A stretch of DNA of 64,000 nucleotides from Heracleum sosnowskyi (Eukaryota; Streptophyta; Magnoliopsida; Apiales; Apiaceae): the NCBI GenBank assembly GCA_030848705.1, contig CM061245.1, positions 40,304,711-40,368,710 of the forward strand, written 5' to 3'. Both the position numbers and the translations under genes were made by a program. Positions 33,901 to 44,500 of this stretch are shown here, one piece after another (the stretch's first letter is position 1; each line of letters opens with the position of its first letter). The notes under the pieces are model-generated. The model worked only from the letters and a program-made list of their open reading frames with translations. It did no database searches and was not told the DNA's origin.

Positions 33901-34442
33901 ACAGAGTCAGAGAGGAGTTGAAGATCTACATCTACACTCATAATGAGGGAACTTTCATAGTTTCTCTTAATCTTCTGGAAGGTAGAACTCTCTCTGAGCT
34001 TTGGGTATTCATGTGCAAAGTAAAAAGAACTTCTCCATTAGCTGAGCTGCTGCATGATCAGCTAAGAGACTTTGCAATGAAAGCTAGCCCTCAAGTTGTG
34101 GATGTGCCATATGAAGTTAAATTTTATAAAGGAAGGGCACTTCAAACTTGTGGTGTGGATCCAATATCTCTGAAAGATTATCCTGCCAAGCATCTTGTCT
34201 ATATGGAGAACATGTTGAGGACAACAGGGTTTGCTACACAGGAAAAGACAGAAGTTGCTGATTTGATTCAAGACTATTGCATTGCCAATATCAAGAGATA
34301 TCATCAAATGAAGAATAGGCTGAAGAAAGTCACAGCTCAACCTGTCAGACCTAGTGGCATTACTTCTGAATCTGATCGTATTTTGGACAAGGATTTGCTT
34401 GAGGCACTTGAAGAAGGAGAGATGATGGAATCTGAAATTTGA
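30906..34442 (+). CDS. Element B ORF3, intact third ORF of a SIRE element, function unknown
   Basis: 1178 residues, open, in the position called envelope-like in SIRE1. Residues 1-260 look folded (WDLFFDTLAKVF, LNVGHLLWEIVVRRVF, CFYPRFLSLVLNS). Residues ~270-600 are Ser/Pro/Thr/Glu-rich and probably disordered, with a basic PPKKRRTYRE patch near 360 that could be a nuclear localisation signal. A coiled coil lies at ~600-660 (LAQIAGLQKQLQQTQAEKE). Residues ~745-880 are acidic and include three EKEIQGG repeats. Residues ~900-1178 form a helical C-terminal domain whose layout is shared with A and C. I see no signal peptide or hydrophobic membrane span. Start taken as the first ATG after the TATA box and leader. 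Candidates: structural, DNA-binding or silencing-related factor. Envelope is unlikely. Confidence 0.85.
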   Translation: MAQQFEIVLTNYHGYFDPLKCSFERFRPWISFLNQHSCVNYAICSNVDLKVDPLYLLCSTAVVSDDFSTISFNIQDTQYIITEETFCNVLQFPQDNFDRLPTEEELTRFFLSIHYQGPLNLSKLIKGNLVCEWDLFFDTLAKVFSNCTKNNFQNIPYLLQVIGYAIVFNKRLNVGHLLWEIVVRRVFNARKEFDNGRKIKCFYPRFLSLVLNSILSNEHQELFRNGRFFISPTTDKKFFQRLETSFKYGSVPVLISNYMTNFINLPSFEPPIPEQRIVTSAGTEEVIQPQVRTSIPGSSGTVSVTQEVDRADQEFVEPQTLSPVIEPNTESNPNQPEPYINTRNRNSSDEETMSDPAALSPPPKKRRTYREISVSPSVSFQQDMDFEMANTQSLETSSQQDESIEVRHRAMAFCTESSTLPLLTMGENITLDATQDTLPGEHLGHETVPTIVTVEEPSQASEGKSDSLPPIIESFSPLPEGTSLAPLRDSSLAVSTGESEGQHGKSTSEAIQFSISDEFLDFTMDWDSRTPIAPPVTSQEGAMVIFSAGTSTPTMDKQLVVRSEKQTQSDTQAREVSETPSREIEMSAHNDTYTASLLAQIAGLQKQLQQTQAEKEILKAQVDERSSSSTSVNNQLGHLRDEIQGVKVTLVPKMNAVQESQVLVASDMSELLVSNAEIREAIKQIPIISTKVDACQDTIDENQYFNDERFTKIEGGMHHLNEGMKHLYAMIKISHQPNTEQKKFFEGDDDEGGDGDRDGEGEREGKKEDPKADKVKSVEDASTKGENKEKEIQGGEKEIQGGEKEIQGGEEVRDQGGETGGSGSGKDKGKQKLTFSDADYYQGEQGDFDDIESGETPEDIFGEVEVEGEADFADWEDEPEVDPAFEAELLRQKADLKRREDENAKVSDIITKHLVIQKAEHQEKQRLHDLKVKDRKLYVRLKLGEEWDKAREMFSHPTGSDNDGRFFSMLERYRQVNPDNTIYMKALHAEISRISTGFDRVREELKIYIYTHNEGTFIVSLNLLEGRTLSELWVFMCKVKRTSPLAELLHDQLRDFAMKASPQVVDVPYEVKFYKGRALQTCGVDPISLKDYPAKHLVYMENMLRTTGFATQEKTEVADLIQDYCIANIKRYHQMKNRLKKVTAQPVRPSGITSESDRILDKDLLEALEEGEMMESEI

Positions 34443-34703
34443 AGAAGCTCTAGTCTGTAAATGTTATATGTATAGAGCTTAGGTATTTCAAGATAGTATC
34501 AATGTAAACACATGTTCAGTCTAGAGGAACATCTATCTTGTATTTATCCTTAATGTTTGAATCTGGAAAATGTTAAATGAAATCCAGAACTTTTCTTGTT
34601 ATTTACTTGGCTCTTAAAAGTCATTTCTATTTCTTGTTTAAGTTAGTTGAGTTATCCTCTAGGTATTTGATTGTTATTCTCTAACAAACAAATAGGGGGA
34701 GAT
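34443..34703 (+). other. Element B ORF3 3' region and polypurine tract
   Basis: Non-coding, ending in TAGGGGGAGAT (34693-34703), the polypurine tract for plus-strand priming, immediately before the 3' LTR. Confidence 0.8.
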
Positions 34704-36040
34704 TGAAAGGCATATGTTTTGGCCTATTAATATTCCGAGGAAACAACTTAAGTTAAACAAGTCTGTAATAAGTAAATAATAAGTTAATATGTCACAGGAA
34801 TCTCAGATAGTTTTATCTGTCAAGAGAATGGAGAATTAAAGTCATCCTACAGATTTGAAGATATACTACATTGAAAGAAGTTCAATTATTTGTTCAAGCC
34901 TCAGTGAAGTCTTCAAAGAAGTGGATTTATTAAAGTGACAGAGGTTTCAGATTTGTGATAGCAAATGTACAGGTTACAAAGGTTGATCAACAGTCAAAAG
35001 CAGACAATGAACCACAACTTAAAGTCAAGATGAAGAACAGACATTGAAGTTAGTCATTTATGAACCAGACAGTGCATCAAATGACAACATCAGACAATGG
35101 ATATTCTTCAGCAGATCAAGTGGTTCAATCATTGGTTTTACTATTCTATAAGGATTTAAGTTCTATTGTAAATTAGTTATTAATTTATTTATTAATTTAA
35201 TTCATCAGAATTAATTTAGTAAATAAATTAAGTAATTAATTTATTGAATAAATTAATTCTTCAGAATTAATTTGTGAAGTAAATTAATTATTAGAATTAA
35301 TTTAGAATTAGAATTTGAATTAAATTAGAATTATGTAATTAAAATCAACTGGAATGACTACCCAGGATAGTCATACCGGTAGTCATACCGGTAGTCATCC
35401 CGATAGTCATCCCGGTTGATTTTAAGTAATTCTAATATAATTCACATTAATTCAGATAGTCATGCTAAGCCTTTGGATAGTCATTCCAGTACAAATCGGA
35501 TAGTCATTCCAAAGGTAAAAAGAAACAGAACGTGCAGAAGTGTACTGATCCACTTGATTAGTACAAAAGGAAAAGTAATCAGAAGAAAAACATATGATCA
35601 AGAACATTACATCAAAAACATTTTCCTGTCAAGAACTCTGCCGTGCTCATTTCTTCTGCAAATTAATTCTAGAATCTTTATGTTAAATCTAAACCACTAG
35701 AATTCATTTACTTGTACTGCTTTGATTATCTAGCGGATTTTTATCTCTAGAACGTATCTCAAATTATCAAATATTGTTATATCTTTTTATTACAAAAATA
35801 GATAAATTCATGTCGAATTTATTCTAGATTTGTTTTAATTAGTTTGAGATCCAATCTTGTAATCAGTATCATATTTGTAACACCCTTCAAGTTTAATAGA
35901 GTTTTATTTAACTTGAATCTTGTTTCATTTTATTCCGCATCAATTTGTTCCTAAACAGTTAAATCATTTAAAGAACAAATTCGATAAAACGGTATAGTTT
36001 GTATTCAACCCCCCTTCTACAAACTTATCAGGACCTAACA
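34704..36040 (+). repeat. Element B 3' LTR (1337 bp)
   Basis: Same length as the 5' LTR and identical by eye except T at 35718 (G at 23997). The motif cluster is at 35349-35511. Followed directly by TGACA. Confidence 0.96.
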
Positions 36041-36045
36041 TGACA
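36041..36045 (+). repeat. Element B target-site duplication, right
   Basis: TGACA, identical to 22978-22982. Confidence 0.95.
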
Positions 36046-36084
36046 CTAACAGATTATCCTAGTTAAGTCTTTGTGCTCAGGATC

Positions 36085-36272
36085 CACTACGCCATAAGTG
36101 CTCATATGCAATGCTTTTTGTGAGGGTTGCAAGCAAAGCGTTGCAAAAGCTATGCTTAGTTTTGGTCTTCTGCAACACTACTGAAAAAGCATTGCATTTC
36201 ATGTGAATGCACTGTTGCAGAGTGAAGGTTAGTGTTATGACGTGCAACACCATTAAAAAGCGTTGCATTATA
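36085..36272 (+). repeat. CACTA left TIR and subterminal repeats
   Basis: TIR at 36085-36119, then repeated (G)CRTTGCA / TGCAACR units (for example AAGCGTTGCA, CTGCAACACT, AGCATTGCAT, AAGCGTTGCATT). In CACTA elements such subterminal repeats bind the TNPA-type protein. Confidence 0.75.
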
Positions 36273-37894
36273 ATACACTATTTTTACAATTATGAAAAAT
36301 ATACATATTATTAAAATATATACAATGACTTTAAATTTTAATCTTTTTTTATTTTGAAGTTTAAAAATAATATTTTTTAAAATCGAAACTATTTTTACAT
36401 ATATTTTGCATAAGTATCCATCATTTTTTTTATTTTTTTTCTAGATTTTAAACTTTTAAAACTAAAAAAATCAAAAAAAAAAAATATAACATAAAATACA
36501 AATACTACAGTAACCAACATAAACAGTCCCAGAGTGAAAATTTTGGCGGATATTTTCCCTCCTTAACAAAATTTAGATAAAAAAACATACCTCCCTCAAA
36601 TCACTACACCCCCCCTCAAAACCCATCGCTCTCTCTCTCTCAACCTCACACTCTGTCTCTCTCGACAAACCTCACTCACTTTCCCTTCAAAACTCAATGT
36701 CTCTCTCTCCCGACAAACTCACTTTCTCTCTCGTCACACCTCTACAAACTGGTAGTTGAACATTACATTTCTCCTTTCGGATTAAGGCTTTCATTCTTGA
36801 GTTTAAAGCTATTGTGTTTGAATTGAATTCTTGGATTAGGGCTCATCTAATTAGTTTTTTTTTTAATTTGACTCATTTCAATTTGTTTTGAAATTGTAGG
36901 TAATTAGGGCTCTCATTCTCAGGTTTAATTAGGGTTTCAACTTTGGGGATTTAGTTCTCCCCTTCAATTAGGGCTTCAATTTTGGGGATTTCATTCTCCG
37001 GTTTACTTAGGGCTTCAACTTTGGGGCTTTCATTCTCGGGTTTGAATTCGATTTGTAATTCAAGGTTTTGTATTCAAATGTTAAGAGTTATTTCATAATT
37101 AAAGTTTTGTGTTTGTATGTTTGGGGCTCATATTTGTATTTATACTGTGATTCCAGATGTAGACAAAAAATTTAAGATTAGCTCATTGATACGTGATTTT
37201 GTGATAATGAATTTTTAATAATTTTTTCATCACAACAATAATATGGATGGCCATTTTTATTGCCAGTCTAGTATTTTTACGATAATAACTTTATTTTAAT
37301 AAAAAATTGATAATGGCAATAGTTTTTAAGATGACAACCTTTGGAAATGCAACTGACATGTGTATGATGCACAATTCCTCTGCATTTCTTTTCACTAATA
37401 ACTCAAAAGAATTACAGGACGAGCGAGAGGCTCCTGCCAAAGAAGGATAAAGAAATAAAACAGATAAGTTACAAAGTTTTCCGCCTGGAAAAATGAATAC
37501 ATTATCGATATTTACTAATTTGTTGTGGTCTTTTTGGCTAATGAGGCATGTCATTTTGGTGTTTTTGTTGGAGAGTTGTATGGAATATTGTTAGTGTCTG
37601 GACAGAGTCTGGTAGTGTTTTAGTAGTCATCGTATACCAGATGTTCATCACCAAACCGGTGTTGTTTCAACTGTAAGAGATGCGTCCGAAGGCTGTTTTC
37701 TTCCACCTATCAATAAATAGAAGCACTTAGCTTCGGCAATGACAATCTGAACTGATTACCTAATAAGAATATCATTCAGTTCACCAGAGACAAAAAATAT
37801 TTCAAGACTTTCTATCGTATGAAGGGTAAGAGACCGACTTATAAAAGCACTAAAAAATAAGATTATGCTAAGAAAGTAAATGGAAGAATACAAT
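36273..37894 (+). other. CACTA interior, left part
   Basis: AT-rich to 36530. Then a CT-rich stretch with (CTCTCT) runs (36628-36740) resembling a plant 5' UTR. Next come three or four imperfect ~45 bp repeats of ATTAGGGCTTCAAYTTTGGGG (36840-37045). A 39-codon frame (37331-37450, starting MTTFGNATDM) is too short and unfamiliar to call a gene. The CT-rich leader and following intron-like DNA may be a captured host gene fragment, which I cannot identify. Confidence 0.4.
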
Positions 37895-37899
37895 ATAAG
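37895..37899 (+). repeat. Element C target-site duplication, left
   Basis: ATAAG, repeated at 52407-52411. Confidence 0.93.
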
Positions 37900-38961
37900 T
37901 GTTAGGATTTATGGGTGATAGCTATGAGACAACTTAACTAGATATCTTGTATGCTTAATTTTAATTAAGTATGAACATACTGTCACAGCCAGAGTATGTC
38001 TATGTAACCGTTTTTGTTTGCTGCAAATAAAGATTCTAGTACATCTTGGTAGAAGTTCATTCGTTTGTTCAAGCCTCAAGAAGTGCTCAAGATGGACAGC
38101 AAGAATAAATACTACTGTCACAACATTGGCAGTAGGGTTACTTGAAGACAGCATGTTGTAAGTCACGACAGTACATTCACTCTGACAGCAACATTGGCGG
38201 AAGCCCTTTGACAGCAACTTTACCTTAGCCTGACAGCAAGCTTGGAAATCCTGACAGCATCTTCTGCGGGGATTTCTTACTGTCACCAAAAAGCTCACTC
38301 CTGTGACAACAAGCTTAGCCATCAGGATACTGTCATGAAGGGATATCATTTGTATTGGGGATCAACCCAGTCAAACATGTGACAGATTGGATGTTCAAGA
38401 AACAGGCGTGCTGCAATATCCCAACACTGCAACAGGTCTGCAAGACTACGACTGAAGCTCGAAGAGATCACATGATAAAGCTCACCAATTCCAGTGTATG
38501 ACAAATCTACATCTACTGAATTGTGTTAGCTTGATATGGAAAGTTTCTAGATTGCTTTGTAATGTACTGATAAGTTGTTTGTATAGCAATTTAGGAAAGA
38601 CTCACGGGTAGGCAAATTGTAAGAAGCTGCCACTTGAAAATGACAGCAGCTTCACTAGACCCGTGTTGATAGTGATAGGTTTAGCTCTTACAAAATCTAT
38701 CTCTTACTCCATTCTTTGTAACAACGTGAGATCAATCACTCGAGAAACCGAAGCTCAAGAAAACATTTATTTTCTTGAGGTTGTAGCAACCCATTGCAAA
38801 ATAAATAAAACATTTATTTTGTGAGAATCGTTTGTGTATCTACTTTAGTTTGCAATCGATTAAGTGATAAACTTTAATCTTAGTTTTTGTTGTTGAAACG
38901 TAGATTGAGTTTTATCACTATTGCATTCAACCCCCCCTTCTGCAATAGTCAAGGACCAACA
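37900..38961 (+). repeat. Element C 5' LTR (1062 bp)
   Basis: TGTTAGGATTTATGG ... AGGACCAACA. The segment 37980-38350 holds about a dozen CTGTCA/TGACAG motifs. They also keep a long antisense frame (37909-38349) open, which I do not regard as a gene. Confidence 0.95.
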
Positions 38962-38963
38962 AC

Positions 38964-38975
38964 TGGTATCAGAGC
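38964..38975 (+). other. Element C primer-binding site
   Basis: TGGTATCAGAGC, the canonical initiator-Met tRNA complement, two bases after the LTR. Confidence 0.9.
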
Positions 38976-39002
38976 AAACAGATTGTTCATAAATCTGAGA
39001 TC

Positions 39003-41579
39003 ATGACAAGTATGCAGAAGTCAAGTAGCATAAAGATTCCAACTTTTGATAAAGAAAACTACAATGTATGGAAAAGAAAAATCATGTTGTTTATCAAAGC
39101 TGCGAATCCATTATACTTGGGTATCCTCCAGAATGGTCCATTCGTTCCACGTAAAGAAATTGAAGCCTCAACTGTAGATGGTGTTCTTATTCCAGCCTAC
39201 TGGGTCAACAAACGACCTTCTGAGTTTCTGGAACCAGAAAAAGAGAAGGTGGCCTTGGATGATTACTTGCAACTCATCATACTGGATGCTCTCACCCTGG
39301 ACAAAGCCATGCGTGGGAATGTCATTGGGTGCTCATCAGCCAAGGATATGTGGAATAAGATCGAGCTGCTGTGTGAAGGAAGTGAAGAAGTGAAAGACAA
39401 CCAGAGACAAATCCTCATTTCACAGTATGAAGCCTTCATGGAAAAGTCAGGAGAAGACCTTACAACTATGTTTGAAAGGTTTAACAAACTTATGACTGAG
39501 CTACAGATTCATGGCAAGTACTATGATAGGAAAGAATTGAATGTCAAGTTCCCGCTCACACTTCCTGAGCATCTTGAGCACAAAGTCATAGCCATAAGAG
39601 AAGGAAGAAATTTGAATAATATTTCTCTTGAAACTCTATATGGTGTGCTTAAATCATATGAGCTTGAGTTTTTCCAGAAAAGAGCTATTCTAGCTGGATC
39701 CAGAGGAAAGATGGCTAATATGCCAGGTGCTCTCGTGGCTCAAGTACCAAGAATCACTCAACCTACTGAAGCAACTCAAGTCATCCAACCTGCTCCAATA
39801 TCAACTCTTAAAATTGAAGAGGTTGTGGATGATGAGGAGAAAGTTGTACTGCAGCTAACTGATGTTGAAGATGAAGACTTCTATTCCTTGGAAGAAATGG
39901 AAAAGATGGATAATCCAACCATGGCTTACATGGCCAAGAAATTCAAGAACATAAGGTTCAAGAGAAACAAGCCATATAAGTCACAAGGTCAAACATCAAG
40001 GTTCAGCAAAGGGAACTTCTCCAAAGTTGAAGGTGGTTCTACAAGAGGTGGATACAAAACAGGGATGGTGGACAGATCCAAGTTCAGGTGTTACAACTGC
40101 AATGAGCTTGGCCATTTTGCTACTGAATGCAGAAGGCCAAAGCAAAATCAAAGGATTGATAAAGGGTCAAGTGGACACTTCAAGAAAGGACAGGGAAAGG
40201 CCTATGTGGCTGAAGGAAAGTGCTGGGATGATACTGATGATGAAGAAGAAGAGGAGTATGTAAATTTAGCACTCATGGCTAAATCTGAAGAGGTCTCCTC
40301 TAGCTCTCCAAGTCAGGTACCCTCACTTGTCTTACTTGATATGTTTAAAGATGAATACAAGCAAACTATTGAGGAATTGAGTGCTGAGATGTTTCATGTT
40401 CATACTAGTTTAACTGCAGCTAATGAAGAAATTGCTAGGTTAACTAAGTTGAATGAAGAACTCACTTCTGAGAATGATTTGCTTCTGTTAAAGACCAATC
40501 TATTAGAATCTTTAACACAGGAGAATGCTAAATTGAAAAATGAATTAGTCTGTGCTAAAGAAATTGAGGAGTTTCTCAGGAAAGAAATTAATGAAAATGA
40601 ATTCAAGATTAAAGCCTATAGAAACTCATCCAAACAACTTCAGGATTATCATGAGAAACACACAGAGGATCAAAAGGTAGGGATAGGTTTTGAATATGGC
40701 AAAAGACCTGGTAAGGAAATTGTTAGTCAGGATTGTTCAACTGATGCTACTGTCAAACCTCATGTTCTTAAGAAGCTCAACAAACCAATTTTTAAACTTT
40801 CTGAACTTGAGTTTGATGAGGAAGCCATGCTTATCAAGCAGCGACTTGATGATGAGGATGAAGGTACTGACAGTTCAACAGTTGGTGGAAAAGATACTGT
40901 CAAATTTCCCAAGACAGTAACTTTTCCAAACAATCTGACAGAATGTTCTAAAGATACTGTCAAGAGAGCTTCACAGACAGCAACTTCCAAACCTACTGTC
41001 ATGACAGAAGGTATGAAAGGTACTGTCAAGAAAAGCTCGACAGCAACTTCAGAACATCCTGATGACACAGTAACCTACAAGTCTAGAAACAGGAATGGCA
41101 AGTTAGGAAATGGCAATGCTAATGGTAGTAATGCTCCTAGGAAACTATGCAATAATTGTGGCTCTTCACATCACTTAACTCATGTTTGTAAGAATACAAA
41201 AGAGGTCAAGGATAATGTGACTCTGAAAAATGGTAACTTACATAGAACCCCCCTTAAGCATAGACCTATGGTAGTGTGTAATAACATTGATTGTATGCCA
41301 TGCAAGATAACTGCCATGAGTACTTGTTTCAATCTGCCTATTTTGTCTACTGTACAATGTACCTACATGCAAACTGTTGAGACTCCTGAGCCTACTGGTA
41401 ATAGTAAGAAGGCCTCATCCACTAAGAATAAACACAAGTCTAATTCTAAAGAAAAGTGGGTGAAGAGGGGAGTCCAACAGAAGATTCCTGATGTGATGAT
41501 TAAAATTGAAAATGTTGACTATGTCTGTGATACTGAAGTAGCAGGACCCAACAAGGATTGGGTACCATATGCCTCTTAA
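39003..41579 (+). CDS. gag: Element C Gag polyprotein
   Basis: 858 residues, open. Capsid region in residues 1-240 (MTSMQKSSSIKIPTF, WKRKIMLFIKAANP, LYGVLKSYELEFFQ). CCHC knuckle CYNCNELGHFATEC at ~363. A C-terminal extension follows, with a coiled-coil-like stretch (~455-560), repeated (K)DTVK-type units that come from in-frame CTGTCA motifs (40890-41070), a second knuckle CNNCGSSHHLTHVC near ~715 and CNNIDCMPC near ~758. It ends WVPYAS at a TAA. Pol lies in the same frame right after this stop, so here readthrough rather than frameshifting would be needed. The closely related gag of E starts at 63289. Confidence 0.94.
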   Translation: MTSMQKSSSIKIPTFDKENYNVWKRKIMLFIKAANPLYLGILQNGPFVPRKEIEASTVDGVLIPAYWVNKRPSEFLEPEKEKVALDDYLQLIILDALTLDKAMRGNVIGCSSAKDMWNKIELLCEGSEEVKDNQRQILISQYEAFMEKSGEDLTTMFERFNKLMTELQIHGKYYDRKELNVKFPLTLPEHLEHKVIAIREGRNLNNISLETLYGVLKSYELEFFQKRAILAGSRGKMANMPGALVAQVPRITQPTEATQVIQPAPISTLKIEEVVDDEEKVVLQLTDVEDEDFYSLEEMEKMDNPTMAYMAKKFKNIRFKRNKPYKSQGQTSRFSKGNFSKVEGGSTRGGYKTGMVDRSKFRCYNCNELGHFATECRRPKQNQRIDKGSSGHFKKGQGKAYVAEGKCWDDTDDEEEEEYVNLALMAKSEEVSSSSPSQVPSLVLLDMFKDEYKQTIEELSAEMFHVHTSLTAANEEIARLTKLNEELTSENDLLLLKTNLLESLTQENAKLKNELVCAKEIEEFLRKEINENEFKIKAYRNSSKQLQDYHEKHTEDQKVGIGFEYGKRPGKEIVSQDCSTDATVKPHVLKKLNKPIFKLSELEFDEEAMLIKQRLDDEDEGTDSSTVGGKDTVKFPKTVTFPNNLTECSKDTVKRASQTATSKPTVMTEGMKGTVKKSSTATSEHPDDTVTYKSRNRNGKLGNGNANGSNAPRKLCNNCGSSHHLTHVCKNTKEVKDNVTLKNGNLHRTPLKHRPMVVCNNIDCMPCKITAMSTCFNLPILSTVQCTYMQTVETPEPTGNSKKASSTKNKHKSNSKEKWVKRGVQQKIPDVMIKIENVDYVCDTEVAGPNKDWVPYAS

Positions 41580-44500
41580 ATACAATTTATTTTGCAGGGC
41601 AAGAACAAGGAGCAAGTCACTTGGATCATTGACAGTGGCTGCTCTAGACATATGACTGGTGATAAAGCCCTGCTATCATAATTTGTAGAGAAATCTAGCC
41701 CAATCATAACCTTTGGAGACAACAGCAAGGGTTACACAATGGGATATGGCTGTTTGGAAATTGGAAATGTTGTCATAAATGATATTGCACTTGTTGATGG
41801 ATTTAAGCACAACCTGCTCAGTGTCAGCCAGTTCAGTGACAGGGGATTCAAGGTTGATTTTGACATGATGGTGTGCAATATCTATCACAAGAAGGATGGA
41901 AGCCTCTCTCTGAAAGGGGTAAGAAAAGGAAACCTGTTTGTTGCTGACCTAAGCTCAACAAAGAAGGACAAGACTTACTGTTTCTACAGTAAAGCTACTG
42001 TTGGTGACAGTATGCTTTGGCACAGGAAGCTCTCTCACATCAACTTCAAAACAGTGAACATGCTAATGAAGAAGGAATTGGTTAGAGGACTGCTTCAACA
42101 GGAATTCTGTCAAGAAGGACTGTGTGGGGATTGTCAAATGGGAAAATTGAGAAGAGCTGTGCATAAGTCAAAGCAAACCAACACCAACAAAGAACCACTC
42201 AAAATAATTCACATGGATCTCTTTGGACCAGTAAATGTCCCATCCTTAGCCAAAAAGAGATATGCATTAGTTATGGTGGATGACTACTCTAGGTATACTT
42301 GGGTGAAATATCTAGAATCAAAAGATGAAGCAGCTCAAGTCATCATTGATCACTTAAGGGTTCTTGACAGAACTCCAAATGCTAAAGTTCAATTGCTAAG
42401 AAGTGACAATGGCACTGAGTTTAGAAATGCCACTCTTGGAAATTTCTGTAAAGATGAAGGAATTGTACAACAGTTTTCTGCTGCAAGGACACCACAGCAG
42501 AATGGTGTTGTAGAAAGGAAGAATAGGACTCTCATTGAAGCTGCCAGAACTATGCTTCATGATGCAAAGTTACCTACATACTTCTGGGCAGAAGCCATCA
42601 ACACAGCTTGCTATACTCAGAACAGAACTTTGATCAACAAGACTCATGGGAACACTCCTTACTATCTGCTCAATGGAAAGAAACCTACTGTCAAATATTT
42701 TCATGTGTTTGGAAGCAAATGTTTCATGATGAAGGACAACCATGAAAAGAAAGGAAAGTTTGACTCCAAAGCTTTTGAAGGCATTTTCATGGGGTATGCT
42801 CTAGAAAGGACTGCCTACAGAGTCTATCTTCTGGAACATAGAGTCATAGATGAGAGTGTGAATGTCACATTTGATGAAACCAAGTTTCCTGGACTACATG
42901 AGGAAGGTCAAATGCAGATTCTTAGGTTTGAGAATCAAGGCTACTTGGAAGAAGAAGAATTTGTTGATGAAGTACCCTCATTTACTCAAACTGTGGAAAC
43001 TGAAAAAGATGCTGTCATTGAAAGTAACACAAGTCAAACTCCAGCTCAGTCACAGACCATTTCAGGAAATGATCAAAATGATGGTGACTCTGGAGATATT
43101 GAAGAAAATGGTGGAGATAATTGTCCTGGTGAAGAATCAGTCCCTCTAACTGAGGCTATTGCTTCAGAACAAACAAGAAGCTTGCCCAGAACTACAAGGT
43201 GGAACAAGGATCACACAAATGACTTAATTATTGGAGATCCTTCTTCTGGGGTGAGAACCAGGAACAATGTTTCTGCTGACAGCATGTTTTCCTGTTTTCT
43301 GTCTCAAGTGGAACCTAAAGCAATTGATGAAGCATTGTTGGATTCTGATTGGGTGATTGCTATGCAAGAGGAACTCAACCAGTTTGAAAGAAACAACGTG
43401 TGGAAACTGGTTCCAAGGCCAAAGGGAAAGTCAGTCATTGAGACAAAGTGGGTCTTCAAAAACAAACTGGATGAAAATGGAAATGTGACCAGGAACAAGG
43501 CAAAATTAGTAGCTAAAGGTTACTGTCAACAGGAAGGAATAGATTATGATGAGACATTTGCACCTGTTGCCAGACTTGAAGCTATCATGATTTTCTTGGC
43601 CTTTGCAGCAAACTGTAATTTCAAGGTGTTCCAAATGGATGTCAAAAGTGCTTTTCTAAATGGAGAGTTGGAGGAAGAAGTGTATGTTGAACAGCCATCT
43701 GGCTTTGAAGATGCTGAGATGTATGATTTTGTGTACAAGCTGTTCAAAGCACTTTATGGGTTGAAACAAGCTCCTAGAGCATGGTATGATACCCTCTCAG
43801 CCTTTCTATTGGAAAATCAATTTACAAGAGGTGTAGTGGATAAGACTCTATTCTACAAACTTCATGGCAAAGACATCATTCTGGTTCAAATCTATGTTGA
43901 TGATATCATTTTTGGTTCATCAAATGAGAAGCTGTGTGAGAAGTTTTCATCTCTAATGAGAAACAAATATGAGATGAGCATGATGGGAGAACTGTCATTC
44001 TTCCTTGGCTTACAAGTTCTTCAAAGGGATGATGGAATCTTCATTTGTCAATCAAAGTATGTCAAGGAAATTCTCAAGAAGTTCAAACTAGAAGATTCAT
44101 CACCTGCCAAAACTCCCATCTCTACTTCTACTAGTCTGGACCTAGACTCTAAAGGGAAGAAAGTGAACTCCAGTGCTTACAGAGGCATGGTTGGATCTCT
44201 TCTGTATCTAACTGCTAGCAGACCTGATATAATGTTTGCTACATGTCTCTGTGCAAGGTTTCAAGCTAATCCAAAGGAGTCACACTTGATTGCTATCAAA
44301 AGAATTTTTAGATATCTTAAAGGCACTCCAAATCTAGGCCTTTGGTATCCTAAAAATACTGGATTTGAGTTAGTGGGGTATTCTGATTCAGATTATGCTG
44401 GATGTAGAATTGACAGAAAGAGTACTACAGGAAGCTGTCAATTTCTTGGTGGTAGATTGGTATCATGGTTTAGCAAGAAGCAACATTCAGTCTCTACCTC

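Larger units (their letters stand above)
22983..36040 (+). mobile_element. Element B: complete, apparently young SIRE-lineage copia retrotransposon
   Basis: 13,058 bp. Both LTRs are 1337 bp and by eye differ at one base (G at 23997, T at 35718). The element is flanked by TGACA on both sides (22978-22982, 36041-36045). Primer site, gag, pol, a third ORF of 1178 codons and a polypurine tract are all present and open. At a commonly used plant rate of 1.3e-8 substitutions per site per year, one difference corresponds to tens of thousands of years. It is the only element here that could be autonomous. Confidence 0.96.

Noticed and set aside
37909..38349. Long antisense, Cys-rich frame in the C LTR, also open at 51411-51794 and 62281-62577
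   Set aside because: The Cys/Gln codons come from the repeated TGACAGCAA/CTGTCA words. It lies antisense within an LTR, and its length differs between copies because of stops. I treat it as a by-product of the motif repeats.
38964..38975. tRNA-Met-like sequence (also 63250, 24322, 7399, 1939)
   Set aside because: Only the 12-16 bases complementary to the tRNA 3' end are present. These are primer-binding sites, not tRNA genes.
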